Source: Enterococcus mediterraneensis (GTDB lineage: Bacteria > Bacillota > Bacilli > Lactobacillales > Enterococcaceae). From it: a DNA stretch of 64,000 nucleotides. The notes beneath the pieces are model-generated. The model was not told the DNA's origin and did not search any database. It worked only from the letters and a program-made list of their open reading frames with translations. The stretch covers positions 2,308,501 through 2,372,500 of the forward strand of contig NZ_UWOP01000001.1 of assembly GCF_900604485.1 (NCBI RefSeq), in the 5' to 3' direction. This document shows, piece after piece, positions 9,521-19,468 of the stretch. Each line of letters opens with the position of its first letter. Within the stretch, counting starts at the first letter, position 1. A program made the position numbers and the translations under genes.

Positions 9521-10477
9521 TTGGGAGAAACCATCCAATTTCCAGATGAATATCAGCGGTATTTATTGAAAGCCAATCAACTGATGGATCAAGGTGAGTA
9601 TCTAAGTGCCGCCAGCTATTTCGAAAGAGCTTACCGTTTAGCCCCAAGTTTTGCTGTGAATTATGCATGGGTCCGTTCCTTGATCAAGCAAGAAGCGTTT
9701 GATCAGGCATTGACAATCACTGATGAGTGGTATCATGAATATTTTGAACATCCAGAAGGGTTTGTGGTGTATGCTCAGATATTGATGCTCAGCCGGCGCT
9801 TTTTAAAGGCGCGGAAATATCTATTGGCAAAAAAGAACGCCGGATACAGCAATGAAGCAGTATTGGAAGAATTATTTCAGCAGCTTTCCCAGTTGGAAAA
9901 TGTCCAACAACTGATCGATCCTGAATCCGTCTTGCATAAGCGGCGGTTATTAAAGCAATTAGATGGGGCTATAGGAGCGATCACGCAAAATGATTGGGAT
10001 GTTCTGACACAGAATATCACCTATCGTTCCTTTGTTTCTTTGCTGGGAGAGTTTTTGCCGAATGTAAGAAATCCCTTCGTTCGACCTCGTTTAGTCGAAG
10101 AATTAGTGAAATTGGATTGCGGCAAGATTTTCATCATTCAAGATTTTGAGGGACATGAGCGGGAATGCCAGCCTAACTTGCTGACGTTACCGGAAAACTC
10201 GGAAACGCTGAGAAAGATGGTCCGTCATGTCGAAGAAACTCTTGGGCAAGATGATCCGGCGCTTTCAGAAGCGATCATTGCTGAGATCAGAGCCCACGCA
10301 GCGATCGCTTTTCCATTTTTACCGCAAGATGATCAGCCGGAAAAATGGGCGGAAAGCTATGTTCTGGAATACGAAGAAATGTTTGGTAATCAGCAAGCAC
10401 AGCAAGAATTGGAAAACTACCAAGAGATCCAAAAGCAAAAGCAGCGGTATCGGCAGATTTTCCAACAATTAATCTAG
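9521..10477 (+). CDS. TPR-repeat protein of unknown function
   Basis: A 318-residue cytoplasmic protein whose first ~130 residues look like tetratricopeptide helices (for example YLSAASYFERAYRLAP and the pairs that follow), a fold for protein-protein contacts. The rest is helical and ends in a Gln-rich stretch (about 285-316). It starts with TTG behind AAAGGAG; no better ATG lies nearby. It stands alone between the RDD gene and trigger factor. The partner is unknown. Confidence 0.72.
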   Translation: MGETIQFPDEYQRYLLKANQLMDQGEYLSAASYFERAYRLAPSFAVNYAWVRSLIKQEAFDQALTITDEWYHEYFEHPEGFVVYAQILMLSRRFLKARKYLLAKKNAGYSNEAVLEELFQQLSQLENVQQLIDPESVLHKRRLLKQLDGAIGAITQNDWDVLTQNITYRSFVSLLGEFLPNVRNPFVRPRLVEELVKLDCGKIFIIQDFEGHERECQPNLLTLPENSETLRKMVRHVEETLGQDDPALSEAIIAEIRAHAAIAFPFLPQDDQPEKWAESYVLEYEEMFGNQQAQQELENYQEIQKQKQRYRQIFQQLI

Positions 10478-10516
10478 GAAAATCGCTGGAAATCATGAAA
10501 GTTTCTACCCTAAATA

Positions 10517-10545
10517 TTTACATTTTAAAAGGGTTAGTGTACTAT
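10517..10545 (+). promoter_or_regulatory. tig promoter
   Basis: TTTACA and TACTAT are spaced 17 bp, about 60 bases before the tig start. Confidence 0.65.
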
Positions 10546-10606
10546 TGAAAAGTATGCATGAAGTTATTTCATATGTAAAAGAATAAAAACATTCGGAGGG
10601 AAACAC

Positions 10607-11890
10607 ATGACTGCAAAATGGGAAAAAACAGGCACCAATGATGGTGTATTGACATTTTCAATTGCACAAGAAGAAATTCAAAAAGGGCTGACAGAAGCTT
10701 TCAATAAAGTAAAAGGCGGCTTGAACGTGCCAGGCTTCCGTAAAGGGAAAGTATCTCGCCAAGTATTCAACCGTATCTACGGTGAAGAAGCATTATATGA
10801 AGATGCATTGAACGCTGTATTACCAGAAGCGTATGAAGCAGCAGTTGCAGAAGCTGAGATCGATCCAGTTTCACAACCTAAAATCGATGTTGAAAGCATG
10901 AACAAAGGGGAAGACTGGACGATCAAAGCTGAAGTTACAGTGAAACCTGAAGTGAAATTAGGCGAATACAAAAACTTGACTGTTGAAAAACAAGACCGTG
11001 AAGTAACTGACGAAGATGTTGACGCACGTATCAAACGTGAACAAGAACAACAAGCTGACTTAGTGATCAAAGAAGACGAACCAGCAGAAAATGGCGACAC
11101 AACTGTGATCGACTTTGAAGGTTTCGTAGACGGTGAAGCATTTGAAGGCGGCAAAGGCGAAAACTACTCTCTAGAATTAGGTTCAGGTTCATTCATTCCA
11201 GGATTTGAAGAACAATTAGTTGGACATAAAGCCGGCGACGAAGTAGAAGTAAACGTTACTTTCCCAGAAGACTATCAAGCAGAAGATCTAGCTGGCAAAG
11301 AAGCAGTCTTCAAAGTAACTGTTCATGAAGTGAAAACGAAAGAACTTCCTGAATTAGATGATGATTTCGCAAAAGATATCGACGAAGAAGTTGAATCTTT
11401 AGCTGAATTAAAAGAAAAATACCGCAAAGAATTAACTGAATCAAAAGAAAAAGCAGCAGAAGACGCAAAAGAAGAAGCTGCGATCCGTCAAGCAGTAGAA
11501 AACGCTGAAATCGTTGACTTACCGCATGTAATGGTTCATGACGAAGTACACCGTTCAATGGATGAATTCTTGAACAACATGCAACGTCAAGGTATCTCAC
11601 CAGAAATGTACTACCAATTGACAGGTTCAACAGAAGCAGACTTGCACCAACAATTTGAAGGCGAAGCAGAAATGCGCGTAAAAACCAACTTGGTTATCGA
11701 AGCGATCGCTAAAGCAGAAGGTTTAGAAGCTTCTGAAGAAGATATCGCAAAAGAAATCAAAGAGCTTTCAGAATCATACAACATGCCTGAAGAACAAATC
11801 AAACGTGTGTTGACAGAAGATATGCTGAAACATGATATCACAATGAAACAAGCGGTTGAACTTATCACAAGTACAGCTGTAGAAAAATAA
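10607..11890 (+). CDS. tig: Trigger factor, ribosome-associated chaperone
   Basis: Binds at the ribosome exit tunnel and shields nascent chains; the middle domain is a peptidyl-prolyl isomerase. The 427 residues include the ribosome-binding signature GFRKGKV (about 44-50), an FKBP domain (about 160-240, with [12 protein letters not shown]) and the helical C-terminal cradle. Codons are strongly biased toward a small set, as expected for a highly expressed gene. An AGGAGGG-like site precedes the ATG, and a terminator follows. Confidence 0.98.
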   Translation: MTAKWEKTGTNDGVLTFSIAQEEIQKGLTEAFNKVKGGLNVPGFRKGKVSRQVFNRIYGEEALYEDALNAVLPEAYEAAVAEAEIDPVSQPKIDVESMNKGEDWTIKAEVTVKPEVKLGEYKNLTVEKQDREVTDEDVDARIKREQEQQADLVIKEDEPAENGDTTVIDFEGFVDGEAFEGGKGENYSLELGSGSFIPGFEEQLVGHKAGDEVEVNVTFPEDYQAEDLAGKEAVFKVTVHEVKTKELPELDDDFAKDIDEEVESLAELKEKYRKELTESKEKAAEDAKEEAAIRQAVENAEIVDLPHVMVHDEVHRSMDEFLNNMQRQGISPEMYYQLTGSTEADLHQQFEGEAEMRVKTNLVIEAIAKAEGLEASEEDIAKEIKELSESYNMPEEQIKRVLTEDMLKHDITMKQAVELITSTAVEK

Positions 11891-11921
11891 AACTTTCCTG
11901 TTTTTTCTTGAAAACAAGACG

Positions 11922-11963
11922 CAAAAGAGCGCTGATCCTTCGATCCGTGCTCTTTTGTTATTT
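11922..11963 (+). terminator. tig terminator
   Basis: CAAAAGAGC pairs with GCTCTTTTG around a loop containing GATC...GATC, followed by a T-rich stretch. Confidence 0.75.
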
Positions 11964-12048
11964 AAAAGCGGTCAGATACTTGGCACAAGCAAAACATTAA
12001 CCTCCTTTGCCAATTCAATGTATGATAATGGAAAAGGGAGGATTTTAT

Positions 12049-12576
12049 ATGACGAAAAAAGCAGTTTTTGCAGGCGGATGTTTCTGGTGTATGGTCAAAC
12101 CCTTTGAAGAGCAGCCAGGGATCATCTCGGTAGTGTCCGGATATACAGGCGGGCATGTACCTAATCCGACGTATCAGCAAGTGACGACTGGTACGACAGG
12201 ACACACTGAAGCAGTAGAGATCGAGTATGATCCAGCCGTCGTTTCTTATGAGCAACTAGTAGAGATCTATTGGCAGCAGACCGATCCAACTGATGCTTTG
12301 GGCCAATTTGCTGACCGAGGGGATTCTTATCGTCCTGTGATCTATTATAGTGATGAAGAAGAACGCAGCATTGCAGAGGAGTCAAAACAGAATCTGCAAA
12401 ACAGCGGCCGTTTTGACAAACCGATCGTGACAAAAATCGAACCGAAAAGCGAATTTTATCCTGCAGAAGACTATCATCAAGATTACTATAAGAAAAATAA
12501 AGTCCATTACAACCTTTACCGAGAAGGTTCTGGTCGCGCCGGTTTTATTCGCCAGCATTGGCAAGATAAAAAATGA
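12049..12576 (+). CDS. msrA: Peptide methionine-S-sulfoxide reductase MsrA
   Basis: Repairs methionine-S-sulfoxide in oxidised proteins using thioredoxin. The 175-residue protein has the family motif GGCFWC (Cys11 nucleophile, with Cys14), followed by GYTGG and the conserved YYSDEEE and HQDYY segments. I start at ATG 12049, behind GGGAGG, and not at an in-frame ATG 14 codons upstream that lacks a ribosome site. It is a single-domain MsrA; no MsrB partner lies beside it. Full length. Confidence 0.96.
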   Translation: MTKKAVFAGGCFWCMVKPFEEQPGIISVVSGYTGGHVPNPTYQQVTTGTTGHTEAVEIEYDPAVVSYEQLVEIYWQQTDPTDALGQFADRGDSYRPVIYYSDEEERSIAEESKQNLQNSGRFDKPIVTKIEPKSEFYPAEDYHQDYYKKNKVHYNLYREGSGRAGFIRQHWQDKK

Positions 12577-12631
12577 TCACCAGCAACTAAAGATATGGGG
12601 TATTTTATTGTGTTTCGGGTGCTTGAACTTC

Positions 12632-12712
12632 AGAAAAAGTTAAAAGAAACTAAGAATCTTCAAAGACTCAGCCGTGACGCAGAATGTAGCTGAAAGAACT
12701 TTTTCTTTTTTT
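12632..12712 (+). terminator. Large hairpin after msrA, probable terminator
   Basis: AGAAAAAGTT (12632-12641) is exactly complementary to AACTTTTTCT (12697-12706), with an inner TCAGC/GCTGA stem and a T run after it. It ends msrA transcription or structures the DNA just upstream of the clpX promoter. Confidence 0.6.
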
Positions 12713-12720
12713 AAAACTAT

Positions 12721-12800
12721 GGTATGATAAAAAAAGACTGTAAAAGTCTTTATCTTATTCCACTCGTTGACGAGTTTGGAAAATTCAAGAGGTGAAAACC
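12721..12800 (+). promoter_or_regulatory. clpX promoter and leader hairpins
   Basis: TG-N-TATGAT (from 12719) makes an extended -10. The leader then holds AAAGACT/AGTCTTT and ACTCGT-TG-ACGAGT inverted repeats before the AAGAGGTG ribosome site. The second repeat is short and its binding partner, if any, is unknown; it matches neither CIRCE nor the CtsR direct repeat. Confidence 0.45.
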
Positions 12801-14045
12801 ATGTACGACAATTCTAACGGTAGTGAAAAGGTACGATGCTCTTTTTGTGGCAAAACCCAAGAGGAAGTCAAAAAAATCGTGGCTGGCCCTGGTGTTTATA
12901 TTTGTAACGAGTGTATTGATTTATGTAAGGAAATCATTGATGAAGAGCTTTATGAAGAAGCAGTACGCGAGTTCACTGATGTTCCTAAACCTCAAGAGAT
13001 CCTAGAAGTATTAAATGAATATGTTATCGGTCAAGATCGTGCGAAAAAAGCTTTATCAGTCGCAGTCTATAACCATTATAAACGTGTAAACGCGGAAGTG
13101 ACGACAGAAGACGACGTCGAGTTGCAAAAAAGCAATATCTGTCTGATCGGACCAACTGGATCAGGGAAAACATTTTTAGCGCAAACATTAGCAAAAACGC
13201 TGAATGTACCATTTGCCATCGCTGACGCTACCAGCTTGACAGAAGCAGGTTATGTCGGTGAAGACGTTGAAAACATTTTACTGAAACTGCTGCAAGCAGC
13301 AGATTACAATGTAGAACGTGCTGAAAAAGGGATCATTTATATAGATGAGATCGACAAGATCGCCCGTAAGAGCGAGAATGTCTCAATCACCCGGGACGTT
13401 TCCGGTGAGGGTGTCCAACAAGCGCTGTTGAAGATCCTTGAAGGGACCGAAGCAAGTGTGCCTCCTCAAGGGGGACGGAAACATCCGCATCAAGAAATGA
13501 TCCAAATCGATACGACAAATATTTTGTTTATCGTGGGCGGAGCATTCGACGGAATCGAAACCATCGTCAAAAACCGAATGGGAGAAAAAACGATCGGTTT
13601 TGGTGCGACAACGCAGAAAATCTCAGAAAACGAGAGTGTAATGCAGCACATCATTCCTGAAGATCTGCTGAAATTCGGCTTGATCCCTGAATTTATCGGA
13701 CGTTTGCCGGTAATGGCCGCTTTAGATAAATTGACGAATAGTGATTTAGTAAGAATCCTGACTGAACCTAAGAACGCGTTAGTCAAACAATATAAAAAAT
13801 TATTGTCTCTTGATGACACTGTCTTAGAATTCGAACCAGGAGCTTTAAAAACGATCGCTGATAAGGCTATTGAACGCAATACCGGAGCACGTGGGTTGCG
13901 CTCGATCATCGAAGACATCATGATGGACATCATGTTCGATATTCCTTCTCAAAGTTCCATTGAAAAAGTGATCATCACAGAACAAGCGGCAAAAGGGGAA
14001 GGTGCCCCAGAAATCATCTACAGTGAAGAAAAAAAAGCAGGTTAA
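12801..14045 (+). CDS. clpX: ClpX, ATPase subunit of the ClpXP protease
   Basis: Unfolds substrates and feeds them to ClpP. The 414-residue protein has the N-terminal zinc-binding domain with Cys13, Cys16, Cys35 and Cys38, the Walker A GPTGSGKT (near 117), Walker [11 protein letters not shown], and the C-terminal ClpB-D2-like domain with the sensor arginine region [10 protein letters not shown] start at ATG 12801, behind AAGAGGTG; an in-frame GTG three codons earlier is inside that site. ysxC follows, as in many Firmicutes. Confidence 0.98.
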   Translation: MYDNSNGSEKVRCSFCGKTQEEVKKIVAGPGVYICNECIDLCKEIIDEELYEEAVREFTDVPKPQEILEVLNEYVIGQDRAKKALSVAVYNHYKRVNAEVTTEDDVELQKSNICLIGPTGSGKTFLAQTLAKTLNVPFAIADATSLTEAGYVGEDVENILLKLLQAADYNVERAEKGIIYIDEIDKIARKSENVSITRDVSGEGVQQALLKILEGTEASVPPQGGRKHPHQEMIQIDTTNILFIVGGAFDGIETIVKNRMGEKTIGFGATTQKISENESVMQHIIPEDLLKFGLIPEFIGRLPVMAALDKLTNSDLVRILTEPKNALVKQYKKLLSLDDTVLEFEPGALKTIADKAIERNTGARGLRSIIEDIMMDIMFDIPSQSSIEKVIITEQAAKGEGAPEIIYSEEKKAG

Positions 14046-14050
14046 CATGA

Positions 14051-14079
14051 AGCCGGTAGACGAATTTTTCGTCCCGGCT
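14051..14079 (+). other. Hairpin in the clpX-ysxC intergenic space
   Basis: AGCCGG pairs with CCGGCT, with a second stem GACGA/TCGTC inside. No T run follows, so this is more likely an mRNA processing or stability element than a terminator. Confidence 0.5.
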
Positions 14080-14113
14080 CTCTGTTTGTCTAATGTATGA
14101 AAGGAGTCAACTG

Positions 14114-14713
14114 ATGAAAGTCCATTCAGCTGAAATCGTCATTAGCGCCGTTGCGCCAAAACAATATCCTGAAAGCGAATTGCCGGAAATTGCTTTAGCC
14201 GGACGCTCTAATGTCGGAAAATCATCATTTATCAATACGCTGATCGATCGTAAGAATCTAGCGCGAACTTCTTCCAAACCGGGAAAAACGCAAACGCTGA
14301 ATTTTTACTTGATCGAAAACAGCTTATACTTCGTAGATGTGCCGGGATACGGCTATGCGAAAGTCTCTAAGACTGAACGAGCAAAATGGGGCAAGATGAT
14401 CGAGACCTATCTGACACAGCGTCAACAGCTAAGAGCTGTCGTTTCGCTAGTTGATTTGCGTCATGCTCCTAGTCAAGAAGATATCCAGATGTATCAATTT
14501 TTGAATTATTATCAGATCCCTGTGATCGTAGTGGCGACAAAAGCCGATAAGATACCTCGAGGAAAGTGGAACAAGCACGAGTCAATGATCAAAAAGGCCC
14601 TGGATTTTGATCCGGCTGATACATTTATTATTTTTTCAGCGGTTACCAAAGAAGGAAAAGAAGCTGCTTGGCAAGCCATTGAAGCGGCAATAGAAAAAGA
14701 TCAAAACGTTTAG
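14114..14713 (+). CDS. ysxC: Ribosome biogenesis GTPase YsxC/EngB
   Basis: An essential GTPase that helps assemble the 50S subunit. The 199-residue protein shows G1 [10 protein letters not shown]3 DVPGYGYA, G4 TKAD and a G5-like FSAVTKEG. I start at ATG 14114, behind GAAAGGAG; an in-frame ATG seven codons earlier precedes that site. Its stop codon lies inside the bidirectional hairpin it shares with the opposite small gene. Confidence 0.97.
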   Translation: MKVHSAEIVISAVAPKQYPESELPEIALAGRSNVGKSSFINTLIDRKNLARTSSKPGKTQTLNFYLIENSLYFVDVPGYGYAKVSKTERAKWGKMIETYLTQRQQLRAVVSLVDLRHAPSQEDIQMYQFLNYYQIPVIVVATKADKIPRGKWNKHESMIKKALDFDPADTFIIFSAVTKEGKEAAWQAIEAAIEKDQNV

Positions 14714-14730
14714 GCGTTTTGATCTTTTTT
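14699..14730. terminator. Bidirectional terminator overlapping two stop codons
   Basis: GATCAAAACG and CGTTTTGATC frame a six-base loop that contains the stop codons of both convergent genes; A and T runs flank it on either side. Confidence 0.88.
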
Positions 14731-14883
14731 ATTGTCTTTATTTTCATCTTTTTTTTCAGGAGTTAAAAACCGCTCGATCGCTTTGTTTTTTTCTTCTGCG
14801 ATTTTTTCTTTGTTTTCTGGTAAAATGGCAAATTCTTCAAACATCTTATCCAAGGAATCTTCCCGTTGGAATTTCAATCCCAT
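14710..14883 (-). CDS. Small charged protein of the Lactobacillales (function unknown)
   Basis: A 57-residue, highly charged protein beginning MGLKFQRED. Its first half resembles a short conserved protein (I recall the SPJ_0845 family name, from memory and unverified). The second half is Lys/Glu/Asp-rich and probably disordered. GGAGGTG lies six bases before the ATG at 14883, a strong sign of translation. It converges on ysxC and overlaps it by 4 bases at the stops. Confidence 0.72.
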   Translation of the reverse strand: MGLKFQREDSLDKMFEEFAILPENKEKIAEEKNKAIERFLTPEKKDENKDNKKDQNA

Positions 14884-15019
14884 CTTGGTCACCTCCGTTT
14901 TTTCTTAGTTTATCATGAATTGTTTAAATTTTCATTGCTTTCGAGAAGGTCTATTTCTTTTTTTTATGTTCAGCTTTCGTTATAATTAGATTAATAAAAG
15001 ATTAATGGGAGGTGAGATG

Positions 15020-16351
15020 ATGCAAAAAACAGAACGGATTATGACAACGATCCAATATCCGTCTTTAACCACTCCGATGATTCAACGGCACACTCAAGAT
15101 TGGTTTGTATTGGTTCGTTTGTTATATTCACCGATTTACATGAAGATCGCTGATGAATCCTATACTGGTTTTTCCCTTGTCCGCTGCCGAAAACTGATCG
15201 ATAAAATCGATTCTAAATCTGATATTTCGATCGTGATCGGCAACGGCAGCAATGAATCGTCTTTTCATTTAGCTGCCGGCGAATTATTGGAGACCCATGT
15301 CATTGAAAAAAATATTTTTATCGACCAACGGAATCTTATTTTGAACTATGTCGAGACCCAGATCAAACAAAAAGGACTGTTTGGGTCGATCCGTTCTTAC
15401 GATGAATATATCTATCACAATACAGAGCAGATCGAACAGCGGCTGACATTTGAGAGCGCTGAAGAAATCGAAAAACTGCCTAAACGCAAAAATTTTATCG
15501 GAGAGGTCATCGTCGATTGCAACCAATTTTCCGGATATGATGTCAATTATCGCGGGTTCTGTTTGACTGCTTGTTGGCGGTTGTATTTGCATACCAGCTA
15601 CCATCGCATCATTCCGATTCCGTTGATCGAAGATATCCAACAAGTTGAAAAAGTTCAGCGCATCGATGATGTTGTAGTCATTGAATTATTTAAAGACCCT
15701 CTGCGTTGGGATGATCCGGTCAACGCCGATTATCAGCGGCTTTTTAGAGACCAGATGGGGATCGATCAGCTAGCGTGGGACAATGGCGTAGGGGTTTTGC
15801 GGGAGCCGTTTGTGGAATATGCGTATCTAGGAGATATCATCCAAACTGTTCAGTATCAAAATGACCGTTTACAACCGACTACCAAAAAATGCGCATCTCA
15901 CTTCGTTACCAGAACCTATGATATTGTCCAACAGGAATATCAGGAAAAAAGAGTGAAGGGCGAACTGAATGCGCGGGCGTATTTTCCTTGGGTAGATGAA
16001 CAAGGAATGAAGATGATGAATTACTTGGTGCTGAATCCCGAATACTCATTAGACGAAGGTTTTTCAGCATACTTGTTTTATATCCGCAACTATTTGGAGA
16101 TCAATATTTGTGACGAGAAATATCCCGATTATACCGCGATCTTGAATATCTATCTGCCGGATGAATATGTTAAGCAGGTGCCTTTTAAAAAACTGAAAGA
16201 AGCAATGAGCGATATCAAGTTTGGACGTCTGAAACGTCGCAAAGGGAAAGTCTTCTTCGATGTCAAAAAAGGGAAAAATCATTTAAGAGTGATGTTCATC
16301 AATTATTCGATTTTTGAAAAATTACAAATGGAAGAGTTAGAGGGAGGATAA
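15020..16351 (+). CDS. Conserved-looking protein of unknown function (443 aa)
   Basis: A cytoplasmic protein with no membrane segment that I cannot place in a family. It is rich in Tyr, Ile and Asp, with several aromatic stretches, and ends in a basic segment (GRLKRRKGKVFF) before the last 25 residues. A TATAAT box lies at 14981 and GGAGGTG just before the start. ATG codons at 15017 and 15020 are both possible; spacing favours 15020. The next gene begins immediately after the stop, so the two form a unit. Length and codon use support a real, expressed gene. Confidence 0.7.
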   Translation: MQKTERIMTTIQYPSLTTPMIQRHTQDWFVLVRLLYSPIYMKIADESYTGFSLVRCRKLIDKIDSKSDISIVIGNGSNESSFHLAAGELLETHVIEKNIFIDQRNLILNYVETQIKQKGLFGSIRSYDEYIYHNTEQIEQRLTFESAEEIEKLPKRKNFIGEVIVDCNQFSGYDVNYRGFCLTACWRLYLHTSYHRIIPIPLIEDIQQVEKVQRIDDVVVIELFKDPLRWDDPVNADYQRLFRDQMGIDQLAWDNGVGVLREPFVEYAYLGDIIQTVQYQNDRLQPTTKKCASHFVTRTYDIVQQEYQEKRVKGELNARAYFPWVDEQGMKMMNYLVLNPEYSLDEGFSAYLFYIRNYLEINICDEKYPDYTAILNIYLPDEYVKQVPFKKLKEAMSDIKFGRLKRRKGKVFFDVKKGKNHLRVMFINYSIFEKLQMEELEGG

Positions 16352-16546
16352 ATGGAAGAACGAATCTTTAAAAAAGTCATGCTGCCTGTTGCGCTGATAG
16401 CTCTTTGTTTGTTTTTTCTGCCGGATTTTGCTTTAAAAATCCCATTAGGACTGCTGCTGTTCATGGCGGGCAGTGTGATCAGCTATTTCTTAAGGGAAAA
16501 AACCGCTGATGGGAAGAAAAAAGAGCTGGATAGCTATAATCAATGA
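16352..16546 (+). CDS. Small two-helix membrane protein
   Basis: 64 residues with two hydrophobic helices (about 9-26 and 29-47) and a charged C-terminal tail (KKKELD). The GAGGGAGG ribosome site lies inside the end of the preceding gene and the start follows that stop codon directly, so it is translated with the unknown 443-residue protein. Possibly a membrane anchor for it; that is inference from context alone. Confidence 0.7.
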   Translation: MEERIFKKVMLPVALIALCLFFLPDFALKIPLGLLLFMAGSVISYFLREKTADGKKKELDSYNQ

Positions 16547-16573
16547 GGGATTTTAAGACAAAGAGCCATGAGA

Positions 16574-16615
16574 GACAAAAAAGGGCGGACTCAAAAATCA
16601 ATGAGTCTGCCCTTT
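16574..16615 (-). terminator. fruA terminator
   Basis: Read on the minus strand, AAAGGGCAGACTCA pairs with TGAGTCCGCCCTTT (one mismatch) and is followed by a T run. It may serve the plus-strand small gene as well. Confidence 0.85.
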
Positions 16616-16625
16616 AAGTTTCATT

Positions 16626-18536
16626 CTATTTGCTGCGTACTTCTTTTTTCAAGATACCGAAAATAATACCTGAAAGAACAGAACCGACAAGGATAAATAA
16701 AAGATACAACAGCGGTTGGCTCAGAAGAAAGACAACGAAGATCCCACCGTGAGGAGCCAATAATTTGATTCCGAATGCACCTACTAATCCGCCGGTAACA
16801 GCTGAACCCACGATGAAACTTGGGATCGCCCGCAATGGATCGGCTGCGGCAAATGGAATCGAACCTTCTGTTACGAATGAAAGTCCCATGACGATGTTGG
16901 TCAAACCAGCATCTTGTTGGTCTTTAGTGAATTTGTTTTTGAAAAGACGAGTCGCAACAAAGATCGCTAACGGTGGAACCATCCCACCGGCCATGACTGC
17001 TGCCATAACGACACTTCCGCCGTCTGCTACCGTACTTGCTAATGTCGCAGTCCCAAAGACGTAAGCCGCTTTGTTGATCGGTCCGCCAAGGTCAGTTGCC
17101 ATCATACCAGCAAGTAAAGCTCCTAAAAGTGCTGCGTTGGTTCCGCTCAAACCAGTCAAGAAACTATTTAACGCATCGTTGATGACTTTCATAGGAACGT
17201 TGATGACCAGCATCAGCAATCCCGTAATGATCAAACCGAAAACTGGATAGAAGAGGATCGTTTTGATTCCTTCCAGTGATTTAGGAAGTCCTTTGAAGAT
17301 CTTGCGTAGGAAAATGACTACATATCCAGCAAGGAACCCGCCTAAAAGCGCGCCTAGGAATCCGGCTCCGCCCGCGTTAGCTAATGCGCCGGCCGCAAAA
17401 CCGACAACAAGACCTGGACGATCCGCGATACTGGAAGCGATAAATCCGGCTAGTACTGGCAACATGAAACCAAATGCGGCACTGCCGATTTGGTTGAACC
17501 AGCTGGCCACTTCATTGTAATTCCCTAATTTTGCCAATTGGTCTTGAGGAACACCCATGAATTGGTCGATCAAGAAAGAAAGGGCGATCGCAATCCCGCC
17601 GCCGATGACAAATGGCAGCATGTGAGAAACACCATTCATCAAGTCTTTATAGATTCGTTGTCCCACAGTTCCTTCTGCGCTATGGTCGTCGGTACTTTGT
17701 TGTCCGTCGCCATGGAAGATCGGTGCCTTGCCGCTCAGTGCTTCATTGATCAATTCTTCCGGTTTGCGGATCCCATCGCTGACTGGACGATTGACTAAAG
17801 ATTTACCATCGAAACGGTTCATCTCGACTTTTTTATCCGCAGCGATGATCACGCCGTCTGCACGAGCGATATCTTCAGCAGACAACCGATTTTTGATTCC
17901 TTCCGATCCGTTTGTTTCAACTTTGATGTCAACGCCCATTTCTTTCGCTTTTTTCTTTAGTGCGTCTTCTGCCATATAGGTATGAGCGATTCCAGTAGGG
18001 CAGGCTGTGACAGCAACGATATAGCGGCGGTTGTCCGCTATGACCTGCTCTTGTTGTTCTGCAGCTTCTTCTGCGGCTTTGGCTTCTTCCGCTTTTTGGA
18101 AAAGCTCTTGGACTTCATCTGGTGTGTTTGCCGCTTTTAATTTATCGACAAATGTTGGATCAATCAATAAACGTGAAAGTTGCGCCAATGCTTGTAAGTG
18201 GGTATCGTTGGCGCCTTCTGGAGCAGCGATCATAAAGAAGAGATAGGTCGGCTGTCCGTCAAGTGCTTCGTAATCGACACCGTTTTTGCTTTTTGCGAAA
18301 AGAACCGTCGCTTCTTTGACAGCTGCATTTTTTGCATGGGGCATTGCGATCCCATCACCTAGACCGGTAGATGTTTGAGCTTCACGAGCCAAGATTCCTT
18401 TTTTGTATGTGTCGATATCAGTGATCCGTCCGACTGCAAACATTTTTTCCACCATCTCATCGATCGCGCTTTGTTTATCAGTGGCTTGCAGATCCATGAT
18501 CATTGCGTCTTTGATCAGCAAATCTTTGATATTCAT
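16626..18536 (-). CDS. fruA: Fructose PTS permease, EIIABC
   Basis: Imports fructose and phosphorylates it to fructose-1-phosphate. The 636-residue fusion runs EIIA (1-150, phospho-His67 in AMPHAKNA), EIIB (about 170-270, phospho-Cys179 in TACPTGIAHT) and a membrane EIIC domain (about 290-630, with repeated Gly/Ala-rich helices). Domains are in the usual order and complete. It lies 17 bases after fruK and forms the end of fruR-fruK-fruA, which a DeoR-type repressor most likely controls. Confidence 0.97.
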   Translation of the reverse strand: MNIKDLLIKDAMIMDLQATDKQSAIDEMVEKMFAVGRITDIDTYKKGILAREAQTSTGLGDGIAMPHAKNAAVKEATVLFAKSKNGVDYEALDGQPTYLFFMIAAPEGANDTHLQALAQLSRLLIDPTFVDKLKAANTPDEVQELFQKAEEAKAAEEAAEQQEQVIADNRRYIVAVTACPTGIAHTYMAEDALKKKAKEMGVDIKVETNGSEGIKNRLSAEDIARADGVIIAADKKVEMNRFDGKSLVNRPVSDGIRKPEELINEALSGKAPIFHGDGQQSTDDHSAEGTVGQRIYKDLMNGVSHMLPFVIGGGIAIALSFLIDQFMGVPQDQLAKLGNYNEVASWFNQIGSAAFGFMLPVLAGFIASSIADRPGLVVGFAAGALANAGGAGFLGALLGGFLAGYVVIFLRKIFKGLPKSLEGIKTILFYPVFGLIITGLLMLVINVPMKVINDALNSFLTGLSGTNAALLGALLAGMMATDLGGPINKAAYVFGTATLASTVADGGSVVMAAVMAGGMVPPLAIFVATRLFKNKFTKDQQDAGLTNIVMGLSFVTEGSIPFAAADPLRAIPSFIVGSAVTGGLVGAFGIKLLAPHGGIFVVFLLSQPLLYLLFILVGSVLSGIIFGILKKEVRSK

Positions 18537-18553
18537 AATGGTTCCTCCTAGAT

Positions 18554-19468
18554 TTAAACGATTTTGGTAATGACAACTTCTGGTAACAATGTATCGATCA
18601 ATTCCCGTGCAGCCAAGTCATCAGAAAAGGCAGTGGCACTGCCGCAAGCAACGCCCCATTGAAAGGCCGTGACAGAATCTTTGGTTTGCGCGTAGTTGCC
18701 GATAAAGCCGGCAATCATGGAATCTCCAGCGCCTACAGAATTTTTGACAGGTCGTTTCAATACATTTGATTGATAAACGCCATTTTTCGTAAACAGCAAT
18801 GCGCCATCGCCAGCCATGGAAATGATCACATGTTGTGCGCCGTCTTCTAAAAGTTTTTTTCCATAAGGCAGGATATCTTCGATCGAATCGAAAGTAGTTT
18901 GATACAATTCCGCCAATTCATGATTGTTTGGTTTGACCAATAATGGTTTTTGTTCCAAGGCTTTTAAAAGATCTTTTCCTGTGGTATCAATAATAAATTC
19001 TGCGCCTTTTTGGGTGACTAAAGCGATCAGCTCATTATAAAAGCCTTCTGGTAAATTCGCTGGCTTGCTTCCGGAAAAGACTACGATATCCTTATGACTG
19101 ACAGCGCTCAACACTTTTTTTAATCCTTCGATCTCATCTGGTTGGATGGTAGGACCTAAGCCGTTGATCTCAGTTTCGGTAGTGGATTTCAGTTTGATGT
19201 TGATCCGTGTATCTTCTTGGATTGGAGTAAATTCTGCTTTGATCTGTTCGGCTTTTAACCAGCCATTGATGAAGTCGCCGGTGAAACCACCTAAGAAACC
19301 GACAGCAGTGGAAGGGACCTCGAGTCTTTTTAAAATCCGAGAGACGTTCAGTCCTTTTCCTCCAGGGAGTTTTAGATCTTTTGTCATCCGATTCAATTGA
19401 TCGACTTGAAAATCATCGACATGAACGATGTAGTCGATAGAAGGATTGAGTGTAACTGTGTAAATCAT
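18554..19468 (-). CDS. fruK: 1-phosphofructokinase
   Basis: Phosphorylates fructose-1-phosphate from FruA to fructose-1,6-bisphosphate. The 304-residue PfkB-family kinase shows the N-terminal GGKGLNVSRIL signature and the catalytic GAGDSMIAGF near the C-terminus (Asp as base). It overlaps fruR by 4 bases, which implies translational coupling. FruK rather than tagatose kinase is favoured by the fruR-fruA context. Confidence 0.95.
   Translation of the reverse strand: MIYTVTLNPSIDYIVHVDDFQVDQLNRMTKDLKLPGGKGLNVSRILKRLEVPSTAVGFLGGFTGDFINGWLKAEQIKAEFTPIQEDTRINIKLKSTTETEINGLGPTIQPDEIEGLKKVLSAVSHKDIVVFSGSKPANLPEGFYNELIALVTQKGAEFIIDTTGKDLLKALEQKPLLVKPNNHELAELYQTTFDSIEDILPYGKKLLEDGAQHVIISMAGDGALLFTKNGVYQSNVLKRPVKNSVGAGDSMIAGFIGNYAQTKDSVTAFQWGVACGSATAFSDDLAARELIDTLLPEVVITKIV

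Noticed and set aside
12762-12775. ACTCGT-TG-ACGAGT before clpX as a heat-shock (CIRCE/CtsR) site
   Set aside because: CIRCE needs TTAGCACTC-N9-GAGTGCTAA and CtsR a direct GTCAAA-type repeat; neither is present.
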